Numbered from the stretch's first letter, positions 1 to 6,497 are shown. The stretch: 7,934 nt of DNA from Calditrichaceae bacterium (GCA_030622395.1 JAUXGF010000120.1:1-7934); one strand, 5' to 3'. Program-made: numbers and translations. The notes: generated by a model not told the origin, from the letters alone.

Positions 1-114
1 ATCCAGAAGAAAAGAAGCCATCCCATCCCCCGGCCCCTTCCCTTTTCAAAAAGAAGGGGGGGGGGGATCTTTCCCCCTCTTTTTTTAAAGAGAGGGGGAC
101 ACAGGGGGTGAGTT
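1..114. repeat. G/C-run-rich dispersed repeat, left copy
   Basis: Non-coding stretch made of alternating C-runs and G-runs. A perfect 8-bp hairpin is formed by CCCCCTCT (73-80) and AGAGGGGG (91-98). The part from 74 to 114 aligns with 2969-3010, sharing the hairpin arms, a following G-run and the ending TGAGTT, with one length difference in the loop. An 11-G homopolymer sits at 56-66. The two matching copies, both outside genes, support a dispersed intergenic repeat family. Its left boundary is not visible because the window starts inside it. I see no open reading frame, transposase or target-site duplication, so I do not call it an insertion sequence. Confidence 0.6.
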
Positions 115-128
115 CTCTTCGCTTTCAT

Positions 129-160
129 AAAAAAGGCGGGTCAAAAAGCCCGCCTTTTTA
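129..160 (-). terminator. Rho-independent terminator after the hydrolase gene
   Basis: Inverted repeat GGCGGG (135-140) / CCCGCC (149-154) with an 8-base loop, extended on both sides by A/T pairs (130-134 with 155-159). Read on the minus strand, the hairpin is followed by a run of six T. It lies 16 bp beyond the TAA stop of the hydrolase at 176-178, the expected place for the end of the leftward transcript. The A/T flanks are nearly symmetric, so it could also stop transcription arriving from the left. Confidence 0.85.
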
Positions 161-175
161 GTTTTTAAAACTGAT

Positions 176-1459
176 TTATTTCCCATCCAATATTTTTTTA
201 ACATCCACAGACGGGATATTAGCGTTAAACGAATTGTTAATCAAATCAATCCACCGGTTGGCTAAAAGAGCGTTGCCTGCATCATTGGGATGTATGCCGT
301 CAAGACTAAAAAAACCGCCGGTAAGGAACTCACCTTCAAAAGTATATCCGACAATCTCATATCCTGTTTCCTGTAAATCATTTAAAAATACATTAAAATT
401 AAAAACAGGAATATCCCGGGATCCACAGATTGATGAGATAGCGGCATTGTAAGCGGTAATCTTTTCTCCCAACTCACTGATTTCTTCAGCATTCAAGAAA
501 TCCTCGTCAGGCAAAGGCTCGTCTGTACCGCCATATTCTATAGGGACGCCTAATCCTTCACTAATAGAAGCCATAGCGGTTAAAAGCACCAGATCGGTTT
601 CAGGGTCTACTCCGATAAACGGTACTTTTTCGTCATCAACAAGAGCAGGCAGACCGGTCAAAGTATCAATCACATACGGTTCAAGGGTATTAAAAAAGGG
701 CAGGGTCTGGATATCCGGGATATTGCCTGTAACAATATCGGCGCCTGTGGCTTTTAATGAATCCATTAATTCCGCATAAAGATCTCCGAATTCTACCGCT
801 GTGGGCATAGGATTATCTGACGTTCCGCCGCTCAATGCATAATCAAGCATGTCGCTGTTGCCCGCCATACAAAGTACAAAAGTAGGATTAAGTTCTTTAA
901 GCTGGTCTACAACTGTTTTCTGGTGAGCAAAATCGCAGCGTAAAATCGTATTAATCAAGGGACTTTTACTTTCACTAAACTCGTATATGGCGGCATTGAG
1001 AATATCTGTTAAGAATATACCGGGAATGCTCAAATTATTATATGGCTTGGGATAGTCTCTTACCTCAGATGAAATGTAGGGATTGTTTTTATCAAAATTG
1101 GGATAATCTTCATAATCCTGCGCTACAATAGACAACGGCGATAACGTTTCCAATTCAAGAATGCCGTAGCCCGCTGAGGTATAAACGCCGATCCCCGGGT
1201 AACCTAATAATGGCTGCTGAAATGTATCCACCCCTGCCTGTTGGGCGATAAGATTGGGGAAACTATATATTTGATGCTGTTCAGTTAAAGCGGCTGATTG
1301 ATAACCCGCCGGGTAGCTGTCGCCTATGACTGCAAAGCTGCTGAAATCAGCGCTGCCGGTACTAAAAGGCGTCTTATCAATTGATTTTTCCAGTTCACAG
1401 GATGTGAGAACAATCATCATTAAAAGCAGGGTTAATAATGAATATTTTGCAATTTTCAT
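176..1459 (-). CDS. SGNH/GDSL-type hydrolase lipoprotein
   Basis: 427 residues. The N-terminus is a lipoprotein signal: KIAKY, a hydrophobic stretch at about 7-20, then lipobox L18-T19-S20-C21, so the mature protein should be lipid-anchored at Cys21 in the cell envelope. The SGNH fold is indicated by block I GDSY (G46-D47-S48, nucleophile Ser48), a block II-like Gly147 in NNLSIPG, block III GNSD (200-203), and block V DGIHPNDAG with Asp387 and His390 as the rest of the triad. The GSADFSSFAVIGDS opening and FSLDGIHPN ending resemble a Bacteroidota lipoprotein esterase family that I recall being encoded beside FadL-type proteins; its substrate is not established. One oddity is Ser202 where block III normally has Asn (GxND). 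Start: ATG with a strong AGGAGA (1467-1472) 7 bases upstream. It lies 19 bp after the barrel gene, so the two are probably co-transcribed. Hydrolysis of an ester or acyl group on an exported lipid or glycan is inference. Confidence 0.85.
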   Translation of the reverse strand: MKIAKYSLLTLLLMMIVLTSCELEKSIDKTPFSTGSADFSSFAVIGDSYPAGYQSAALTEQHQIYSFPNLIAQQAGVDTFQQPLLGYPGIGVYTSAGYGILELETLSPLSIVAQDYEDYPNFDKNNPYISSEVRDYPKPYNNLSIPGIFLTDILNAAIYEFSESKSPLINTILRCDFAHQKTVVDQLKELNPTFVLCMAGNSDMLDYALSGGTSDNPMPTAVEFGDLYAELMDSLKATGADIVTGNIPDIQTLPFFNTLEPYVIDTLTGLPALVDDEKVPFIGVDPETDLVLLTAMASISEGLGVPIEYGGTDEPLPDEDFLNAEEISELGEKITAYNAAISSICGSRDIPVFNFNVFLNDLQETGYEIVGYTFEGEFLTGGFFSLDGIHPNDAGNALLANRWIDLINNSFNANIPSVDVKKILDGK

Positions 1460-1478
1460 CTATATGTCTCCTAATATT

Positions 1479-2759
1479 TTAAAATATATCCAAGAATGAC
1501 CAGCTAAGGCTGACGCCATACATATTACTTAGACTTCTGTATTTGCCGTTAAAACTATTTACAGCGTTGGTTATTTCACGGTCATCCTGCATTAACAGCG
1601 CATAATAACCGTCAATGCTGACATCCATTAAATCTGCAAAAATAAATTTATAACCGATACCAAACGAATAAACGTTACGGTCGCCGTCCGGCATAGAAGG
1701 TTCAACATAAGCGTCGGGCACGGCTTTATTCTCTTTTATATAACCGCCGCGCAGCGCCAGAGATTCATTAAAACGGTATTCCAGCCCAAGACGCAGACTG
1801 TAAGAATCTTCATAATTTTTTTCTAATAAAATTTCTTCTTCCCCGCCGACTGTATTATCAATATATTTAATCTTACGCTCGTCATAGCAGCTCCAGCCTG
1901 TCCATAGATAGTCAACCTCGGCGGTTAATCTGTTAAAGAAATCATACGAAATACCAATGCCGAACATAGCGGGCAATTCGATATCAGACTGCGTTTTCGT
2001 TTCTGGGAATATATACAGAGCTTCGGCGTTTATCGTATCGCTGCTCGAAGAAAAAGTAAAAGCAGCGTCGCCCTCATCAAAATCAAGCAACACCGGGCTG
2101 CGGTAAATAACGCCGATAGAGAGATTTTCAAACGGAATGTATTGAATGCCGAAATTATATCCAAATCCATAAGTATTATCATCAAATTCTGCACATCCTA
2201 AAATTCCTCTTGCCGAATAATAAAGGCGTTTCTTCCACAAAATAGATGCATAAACTATTTCTACGCCGGCGGCAACGGATAAATTATCAAGAACTTTATA
2301 AGCCAGCACAGGATTTAAAAAATATGTTTGTATCCTTGATTTTACCGTAAGCTGATTTCCCACCCAATTTTCATCCCAGTCGCAGTCTTGTCCAAAAAGA
2401 GAAAAGACGCCAAAACCAGCCGTTAGTTTATCATAAACAGGAAAAGCAGAATAAAAAAACGCCGGCGGGAATATCTCTTTGTTTGTTTCCGAATATTCTT
2501 CGGGAGAATTATTTTCCGGTCCCTGAAAAGAACTTTGCGGAATAATTAAAGATCCGCCTATACTAAAATTATTTACTTTAAAAGCTGTAATTCCCGCCGG
2601 ATTATAAAAAACAGCGGAAACATCGTTAGCCTTTGCAATAAAAGCGCCGCCCAACGCCGCAGGCTTTGCTCCTTGCTCATAAACTAAAAAACCGGATGCC
2701 AGAGTCCAGGATACAGGCATAAATACTAATAAAAGAAAAAAGATAAGTTTTTTTAACAT
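1479..2759 (-). CDS. OmpP1/FadL/TodX-family outer-membrane transport protein
   Basis: 426 residues. A signal peptide (LKKLIFFLLLVFMPVSWTLA) is probably cleaved after Ala21. The mature start, SGFLVYEQGAKPAALGGAFIA followed by NDVSAVFYNPAG (residues 45-56), matches the N-terminal plug region of the FadL family, where NPA is near-invariant. The remainder alternates short polar turns with amphipathic strands typical of a 14-strand barrel, and the protein ends in Phe (SFLDIF), the usual C-terminal signal for barrel insertion. FadL-type channels move long-chain fatty acids or other hydrophobic compounds across the outer membrane; the substrate here cannot be read. The start is set by AAGGAGA (2764-2770) ending 4 bases before ATG. 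It is the first gene of a two-gene unit with the lipoprotein hydrolase and lies 329 bp after the transporter genes, so it probably has its own promoter. Its length is near the usual 400-450. Confidence 0.88.
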   Translation of the reverse strand: MLKKLIFFLLLVFMPVSWTLASGFLVYEQGAKPAALGGAFIAKANDVSAVFYNPAGITAFKVNNFSIGGSLIIPQSSFQGPENNSPEEYSETNKEIFPPAFFYSAFPVYDKLTAGFGVFSLFGQDCDWDENWVGNQLTVKSRIQTYFLNPVLAYKVLDNLSVAAGVEIVYASILWKKRLYYSARGILGCAEFDDNTYGFGYNFGIQYIPFENLSIGVIYRSPVLLDFDEGDAAFTFSSSSDTINAEALYIFPETKTQSDIELPAMFGIGISYDFFNRLTAEVDYLWTGWSCYDERKIKYIDNTVGGEEEILLEKNYEDSYSLRLGLEYRFNESLALRGGYIKENKAVPDAYVEPSMPDGDRNVYSFGIGYKFIFADLMDVSIDGYYALLMQDDREITNAVNSFNGKYRSLSNMYGVSLSWSFLDIF

Positions 2760-2793
2760 GGCGTCTCCTTAAATTTGTAACAGATGGCATTAA

Positions 2794-2823
2794 TATAAAC
2801 ACTCATCCCGATTCATCGGACAA
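2794..2823 (-). promoter_or_regulatory. Weak candidate promoter for the barrel-hydrolase pair
   Basis: On the minus strand TTGTCC (2818-2823) and TTTATA (2794-2799) are separated by 18 bases and lie 35-64 bp upstream of the barrel ATG. The match to a sigma-70-type promoter is only partial, and the imperfect hairpin at 2806-2820 overlaps the spacer and the -35 box. Position is the main argument: the gene needs a start of transcription somewhere in the 329-bp gap, unless it is read through from the transporter. Confidence 0.2.
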
Positions 2824-2858
2824 CAAAGTATGTACAAATGTGTCCCGATCATTCGGGA
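2806..2858. repeat. Two TCCCGA...TCGGGA short palindromes
   Basis: TCCCGA (2843-2848) and TCGGGA (2853-2858) form a perfect 6-bp stem with a 4-base loop. A damaged neighbour at 2806-2820 (TCCCGA-TTCA-TCGGA) lacks one G. The same palindrome recurs at 5577-5592, 5701-5717 and 5749-5766, and in degenerate form at 7725-7743, always outside genes. No T-run follows on either strand, so these are not ordinary terminators. Confidence 0.65.
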
Positions 2859-2863
2859 AAAAT

Positions 2864-3010
2864 CTATCCCCCCTTAGAAAAGGGGGTTAGGGGGTTATGA
2901 AAATGCAAACCCACCCCTAGCTCTCCTTCCACAGGAACTCCTGCGGAGCAAGAGGGGAATTCCAAGTTCCCCTCTATTTTCCAAAGAGAGGGGGATTTAG
3001 GGGATGAGTT
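2864..3010. repeat. G/C-run-rich dispersed repeat, central copy
   Basis: Intergenic block with several hairpins: CCCCCTT (2869-2875) with AAGGGGG (2880-2886); CAGG (2932-2935) with CCTG (2940-2943); AGAGGGGAA (2951-2959) with TTCCCCTCT (2967-2975); and CCCCTCT (2969-2975) with AGAGGGG (2987-2993). The last two share an arm, so only one can form at a time. The right part (2969-3010) aligns with 74-114. A 61-codon minus-strand frame runs through the block, but it is just translated repeat (ends NPLTPFSKGG) and has no convincing ribosome site. The block lies downstream of the transporter genes and could lower read-through, though no long T-run is present. Confidence 0.65.
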
Positions 3011-3015
3011 AAAAA

Positions 3016-3087
3016 CTTCCAATACTCCATCACTCCATTCTTCCACCAATTCATTAATTCATTAATTCATTAATTCAATTCTTCCAT
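3016..3087. repeat. Degenerate 8-bp tandem repeat array beside a stop codon
   Basis: Nine consecutive octamers keep exact phase (starting at 3016, 3024, 3032, 3040, 3048, 3056, 3064, 3072, 3080). The core on the plus strand is TCCA or TTCA at positions 3-6 of each unit. The middle part is a perfect AATTCATT array (3048-3077, 3.75 copies), flanked on the left by TCCA-type units and on the right by one more TTCC unit. On the minus strand the units read as TGGA/TGAA words. The array ends one base before the TAG stop (3089-3091) of the second permease, so on the transcript it forms the first 70 or so bases of the 3' untranslated region. Confidence 0.7.
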
Positions 3088-3088
3088 A

Positions 3089-4318
3089 CTATTCATAACG
3101 CAAGGCATTGATCGGATCCATCTTTGCCGCGCGGGCTGCTGGATACATACCGGCAAATAGTCCCACCACAGTGGTTACTAAAACCGAACTGATCACTACC
3201 CATAATGGAACGGCAAAAGGTATATTTAAACTAAGACTTGTTATACCGGCTAATCCAAAGCCTATTATCATACCGATTATACCGCCTATAATACTCAAAA
3301 TAATTGATTCGCTTAAAAATTGGAATAGAATAATAATTCTTTTTGCTCCGACCGCCTTGCGAATTCCGATTTCGCGTGTCCGCTCTGTAACGGTAACTAA
3401 CATAATATTCATTACGCCGATGCTGCCCACCAACAGTGAAATCATGCCAAGCAAAATGGCGGCTAATTGTATTTTTTCAGCGATGTTGTTAAAAGAATCA
3501 ATTAAAGTATCATTTGAGAAAATAGCAAAATCATTATCCTCGCCCGGCGGGACTTTACGTTCTTTTCGCAGCACGCCGATCACTTGATTTTGAGCTTCTT
3601 CAAAATCTACGCCCTCTTTTACTTGAAGAGTCAAATTAATCGAGCGGTATTTACCCCATAAATCTTCAAAAGTTGTTATCGGGATACAATTAGTATTATC
3701 CCGGCTTTGACCAAAAGTGGTATTACCTATTTTTTCTATAACTCCGATAACCTGGAATTTTGCACCCCGTATTTTTACTACTTTTCCTACAGGATCTTCA
3801 AAAGGAAAAAGAACGTCCACGGCGTCATATCCTAACACGACGACCTTTTTATGTAAATTAATATCTTCTTTTGTCAGGATTCTTCCACTCTCAACAAAGT
3901 ATCCATTATTAATAAAAAATTCGGGTTCTCCGCCGGCTACATATAAAGTTGGATTTGTTTTTTTATCTTTGTAATTAATCACCGTATTGTATTGCCAGAC
4001 TTCGGCTCCAACTGCCTCTATCATATCACAATGTGCACGCACAGCCTCAGCCAGTTCTTTTTCAAGGTCCTTACGGTATTTTTCTTTTCGATGCCCAACC
4101 TGAACACCGGTATTGATATCCCGTTTTTGCACCTGAAACGTGTTAGAGCCCAATATATTCATTTCCTCTGTTATAGAGAGGTTATATCCTTCCAGAATGG
4201 CGACAATAAATATTACCGTGCCAACGCCAATGGTAATGCCAAGGGTGGTTAAAAAGGATCGCATTTTCCCTGCTTTTAATTGATTTAGAGCTACAGATAA
4301 ATTTTCCTGAATTACCAT
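3089..4318 (-). CDS. MacB-type ABC transporter permease (second of two)
   Basis: 409 residues with the architecture of a MacB/FtsX-type permease. A short cytoplasmic start is followed by transmembrane helix 1 (about 22-42, after KMRSFLTTLGITIGVG). A large periplasmic core domain spans about 45-275. Three C-terminal helices lie at about 280-309, 339-358 and 373-395. The cytoplasmic coupling segment TERTREIGIRKAVGAKR (311-327) and the ending PINALRYE are hallmark conserved features. This family transmits ATP-driven movements to a periplasmic domain and does not carry substrate through the membrane channel itself. It follows its paralogue by 12 bp, with only a poor AGG about 13 bases before ATG, which suggests translational coupling. 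The last 114 residues align gap-free with those of the upstream permease. With the separate ATPase the two probably form a heterodimeric permease. The transported substrate is unknown. Stop is TAG at 3089-3091. Confidence 0.92.
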   Translation of the reverse strand: MVIQENLSVALNQLKAGKMRSFLTTLGITIGVGTVIFIVAILEGYNLSITEEMNILGSNTFQVQKRDINTGVQVGHRKEKYRKDLEKELAEAVRAHCDMIEAVGAEVWQYNTVINYKDKKTNPTLYVAGGEPEFFINNGYFVESGRILTKEDINLHKKVVVLGYDAVDVLFPFEDPVGKVVKIRGAKFQVIGVIEKIGNTTFGQSRDNTNCIPITTFEDLWGKYRSINLTLQVKEGVDFEEAQNQVIGVLRKERKVPPGEDNDFAIFSNDTLIDSFNNIAEKIQLAAILLGMISLLVGSIGVMNIMLVTVTERTREIGIRKAVGAKRIIILFQFLSESIILSIIGGIIGMIIGFGLAGITSLSLNIPFAVPLWVVISSVLVTTVVGLFAGMYPAARAAKMDPINALRYE

Positions 4319-4330
4319 ATTTAACCAGAC

Positions 4331-5557
4331 CTATTCGTACCTTAATGATTCAATGGGATTTAGCTTCGAAGCTTTAAAAGCCGGATAAAATCCCGCTAAT
4401 ACGCCCACTGTGCTTGAAAATCCAAATCCAATAGCAATAGAAGTGATACTTACTCCCGTTGTCAGATCCATTTGGGCAAGTACAGCCATTCCGCCAAAAT
4501 AACCAATAATAATGCCGATAAAACCTCCGACAGATGAAATGACAACCGCTTCTATTAAAAATTGTCTTAAAATATTTTTTCGTTTTGCCCCGATTGCTTT
4601 TCGAATACCGATTTCCCTGGTGCGCTCAGTTACGCTTACCAGCATAATATTCATAATGCCTATGCCCCCTACGAGCAAAGAGATACCGCCGATTACAAAA
4701 ACTATGGCAAATAGGGTTGTTGTTAACTGTGCATACATATCGGATAACATATCCATTTGATTTAGCGAAAAATCGTCTTCTTTACCGGGTTTTATTTTGC
4801 GGTCCCGGCGCATAATGCCGCGCAATTCTTCTTTCATTTCTTCTAATAATTCGGGATGCGCTGTTTTGACCGCAATAGTTAACCCTCGATGGCCTCCATA
4901 AACGCGACGAAAAGTCCCGATGGGAACTATCACTTGATTATCCATACTCTGCCCGAAAAAACTGCCTTTTTTTTCCAGTATACCTACAACCCGGTATTTA
5001 TCCGATCCGATTTTTATGCGCCTGCCTATGGGGTTTTCATCTTTAAATAAATTTTCAGCCGTCTCGCTGCCCAAAACACAAACAGGAACATTGTTATTTA
5101 CATCCAGTTCTGTTAAGAAGCGCCCGATATCCGGATAAACATTAGATGTTTCGCTATAGTCGTCATTTGTGCCGTTTATGATAACATTTTCATATTTATT
5201 ATTTTTATAACTAACTGTTTTAACAGAAATAACTTGAGGGCTGATATAATCAGCCAGCGTACTATATTTTTCTACCGCTTCATATTCTTTATAAGTAATG
5301 TCTTTACGATTGCGGTATTTCCACCATTCTCCACCCCCTGACCACGGCCATTTCTGAATATATAAAGTTGACGCCCCAATATTTGAAAGCTGACCGTAAA
5401 CATATTGATTCAATCCTTCAATAGTTGTCCAAATAGTTATAATCGTAGTTACGCCTATCAAAATACCCAGGGTCGTTAGCAAGGAACGCAGTTTATGGGC
5501 TTTCAAAGCCGTCCAGGCCATGATGAAATATTCGTTTATACGCGATAATGTATACAT
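4331..5557 (-). CDS. MacB-type ABC transporter permease (first of two)
   Basis: 408 residues, same family and layout as the next gene: helix 1 at about 26-46 after HKLRSLLTTLGILIGV, periplasmic core about 50-275, helices at about 278-308, 338-356 and 370-393. The coupling segment TERTREIGIRKAIGAKR is at 310-326 and the C-terminus is PIESLRYE. The periplasmic domain begins with a Trp-rich stretch (KWPWSGGGEWWKY, from 69) that I recall as common in FCB-group homologues. The start is uncertain: neither Met1 nor Met13 (which would put the start nearer helix 1) has a Shine-Dalgarno sequence. Met1 is kept because the extra N-terminal residues match the length of the paralogue. The gene is separated from its ATPase by 261 bp of repeats, with a TCCCGA palindrome 20 bp upstream of the ATG, unlike the tight spacing elsewhere in the unit. 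Function: membrane half of an efflux or envelope-export machine with the adaptor and ATPase. Confidence 0.92.
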   Translation of the reverse strand: MYTLSRINEYFIMAWTALKAHKLRSLLTTLGILIGVTTIITIWTTIEGLNQYVYGQLSNIGASTLYIQKWPWSGGGEWWKYRNRKDITYKEYEAVEKYSTLADYISPQVISVKTVSYKNNKYENVIINGTNDDYSETSNVYPDIGRFLTELDVNNNVPVCVLGSETAENLFKDENPIGRRIKIGSDKYRVVGILEKKGSFFGQSMDNQVIVPIGTFRRVYGGHRGLTIAVKTAHPELLEEMKEELRGIMRRDRKIKPGKEDDFSLNQMDMLSDMYAQLTTTLFAIVFVIGGISLLVGGIGIMNIMLVSVTERTREIGIRKAIGAKRKNILRQFLIEAVVISSVGGFIGIIIGYFGGMAVLAQMDLTTGVSITSIAIGFGFSSTVGVLAGFYPAFKASKLNPIESLRYE

Positions 5558-5576
5558 AGTCTATTTTATTGTATAG

Positions 5577-5592
5577 TCCCGAATGGTCGGGA
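5577..5592. repeat. Perfect TCCCGA...TCGGGA palindrome before the permease start
   Basis: TCCCGA (5577-5582), loop ATGG, TCGGGA (5587-5592). It lies 20-35 bases upstream of the permease ATG on the minus-strand transcript, where it would form a small hairpin in the 5' region of that cistron. Same family as the palindromes at 2843-2858 and 5749-5766. Confidence 0.7.
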
Positions 5593-5692
5593 AAATAATT
5601 TTCATGTTTTAGCCATTAATTGAACTGTCATTTTAGCTGCGCTGTCATTTACTTCGTGTCATTTATTGTCATTGAGTAACAACTTATGACTA

Positions 5693-5781
5693 TTAATGAC
5701 GTCCCGATTTTCGGGGCAAATGACCTAATGACCCAATGACTTAATGACGTCCCGAAACTTCGGGACAAATGACCTAATGAC
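5693..5781. repeat. Duplicated 40-bp unit of AATGAC octamers plus palindrome
   Basis: Copy one (5693-5732) and copy two (5741-5781) each read TTAATGAC, then a GTCCCGA...TCGGG palindrome, then CAAATGAC and CTAATGAC. The period is 48 bp, and an additional octamer, CCAATGAC (5733-5740), lies between. Octamers NNAATGAC run in exact 8-bp phase from 5717 to 5748. The first palindrome (5701-5716) occupies exactly 16 bp, two octamer lengths; the second is one base longer. The palindrome of copy two has an 8-bp stem when A/T pairs are included, and that of copy one has diverged in the loop and one arm. Confidence 0.8.
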
Positions 5782-5818
5782 AATAATTTTTATATTAATC
5801 AATTTGTTCAAACGCTAA

Positions 5819-6496
5819 TTAATTCCGCACATCAGAAACGATTTTACCATCAAGCAGACGAATTATCCGCTTGCAGTGTTTTGCAATATATTCTTCGTGA
5901 GTGACTATGATAATTGTATTACCCGCCTTACTTAATTCTTCAAATATTTCCATAATTTCTTCGCCGATTTTAGAATCCAAATTACCGGTCGGCTCATCCG
6001 CTAAAATAATCGAGGGATTATTGATAAGAGCCCGTGCAATTGCCACACGCTGTCTTTGCCCGCCTGAAAGTTCGTTTGGTTTATGATGAACTCTATCGCC
6101 TAAACCAACCCGTTCTAAAGCTTGTTTAGCCAATTCATGGCGCTTGACCCGCGGAGTTCCATTATAGATCAAAGGCAGCTCCACGTTATGTAAGGCGTTT
6201 GCCCTTGGAAGTAAATTAAATGTTTGAAACACAAAACCGATTTCTTTATTCCGGATATCAGCCAACTCATCGTCCGAAAGGCTGCTGACGTTTTGGTCGT
6301 TTAGAATATATTCTCCATCCGTCAATACATCTAAACAGCCCAGAATATTCATTAATGTCGATTTACCCGAACCGCTCGGCCCCATGATCGCTACATATTC
6401 ATTCTTCTCGATCGATAAATCGGCTTCCTTTAACGCCGGAACTTCTATCTCTCCCAGTTTGTATGTTTTATTTAATTGTTTAATTTGGATAAGCAT
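5819..6496 (-). CDS. ABC transporter ATP-binding protein, MacB/LolD type
   Basis: 225 residues, the normal size of a stand-alone LolD/MacB-type nucleotide-binding subunit. All motifs are intact: Walker [10 protein letters not shown] (39-47), Q-loop Gln91 in [10 protein letters not shown], signature LSGGQ (143-147), Walker B IILADEP (163-169, catalytic Glu168), D-loop NLDS (172-175) and switch His200. It should be a cytoplasmic ATPase that dimerises beneath the two permeases encoded downstream. The start codon lies one base after the adaptor's stop, with AAAAGG (6505-6510) about 8 bases upstream inside the adaptor's last codons, so translation is probably coupled. In E. coli MacB this domain is fused to the permease; here it is separate, as in LolCDE-like systems. 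The adaptor neighbour and the permease sequence favour the MacAB-like efflux group over lipoprotein sorting. Stop TAA at 5819-5821. Confidence 0.95.
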   Translation of the reverse strand: MLIQIKQLNKTYKLGEIEVPALKEADLSIEKNEYVAIMGPSGSGKSTLMNILGCLDVLTDGEYILNDQNVSSLSDDELADIRNKEIGFVFQTFNLLPRANALHNVELPLIYNGTPRVKRHELAKQALERVGLGDRVHHKPNELSGGQRQRVAIARALINNPSIILADEPTGNLDSKIGEEIMEIFEELSKAGNTIIIVTHEEYIAKHCKRIIRLLDGKIVSDVRN

Positions 6497-6497
6497 T

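Larger units (their letters stand above)
5558..5818. other. Repeat-filled gap inside the transporter operon
   Basis: 261 bp with no credible gene. It holds the palindrome at 5577-5592; four TGTCATT words (from 5626, 5643, 5657 and 5667) at irregular spacing; and then seven AATGAC words in the opposite orientation (5695-5781), mostly in 8-bp phase and interrupted by two further palindromes. No clear promoter for the permeases is seen, so they probably depend on read-through from the adaptor and ATPase genes. Confidence 0.6.

Noticed and set aside
56..66. 11-G homopolymer as a phase-variation tract
   Set aside because: It lies in a non-coding repeat beyond the terminator and controls no visible gene. 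Its length may also be affected by sequencing error.
2842..2858. Terminator for the transporter operon
   Set aside because: The palindrome is well formed but has no T-run on either strand and recurs inside the operon upstream of a permease gene, where a terminator would be harmful.
2864..3049. 61-codon minus-strand reading frame after the second permease
   Set aside because: It lies wholly within repeats (G/C-run block and octamer array), its peptide shows no domain or signal, and there is no good ribosome site. It is a translated repeat.
3108..3587. 159-codon plus-strand reading frame
   Set aside because: It is antisense to the conserved C-terminal half of the second permease, and the similar frame at 4512-4760 mirrors the other permease at the same place. 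Both are shadows of the TERTREIGIRKA region.
5693..5781. CRISPR array
   Set aside because: Only two copies, units contain tandem octamers, and the 8-bp interval between copies is another octamer, not a unique spacer. No cas gene is present.
3089..6496. LolCDE lipoprotein-sorting system
   Set aside because: One ATPase with two permeases fits the Lol layout, but the adjacent membrane-fusion adaptor and the MacB-like sequence of both permeases (TERTREIGIRKA, LRYE end) fit an efflux system better.
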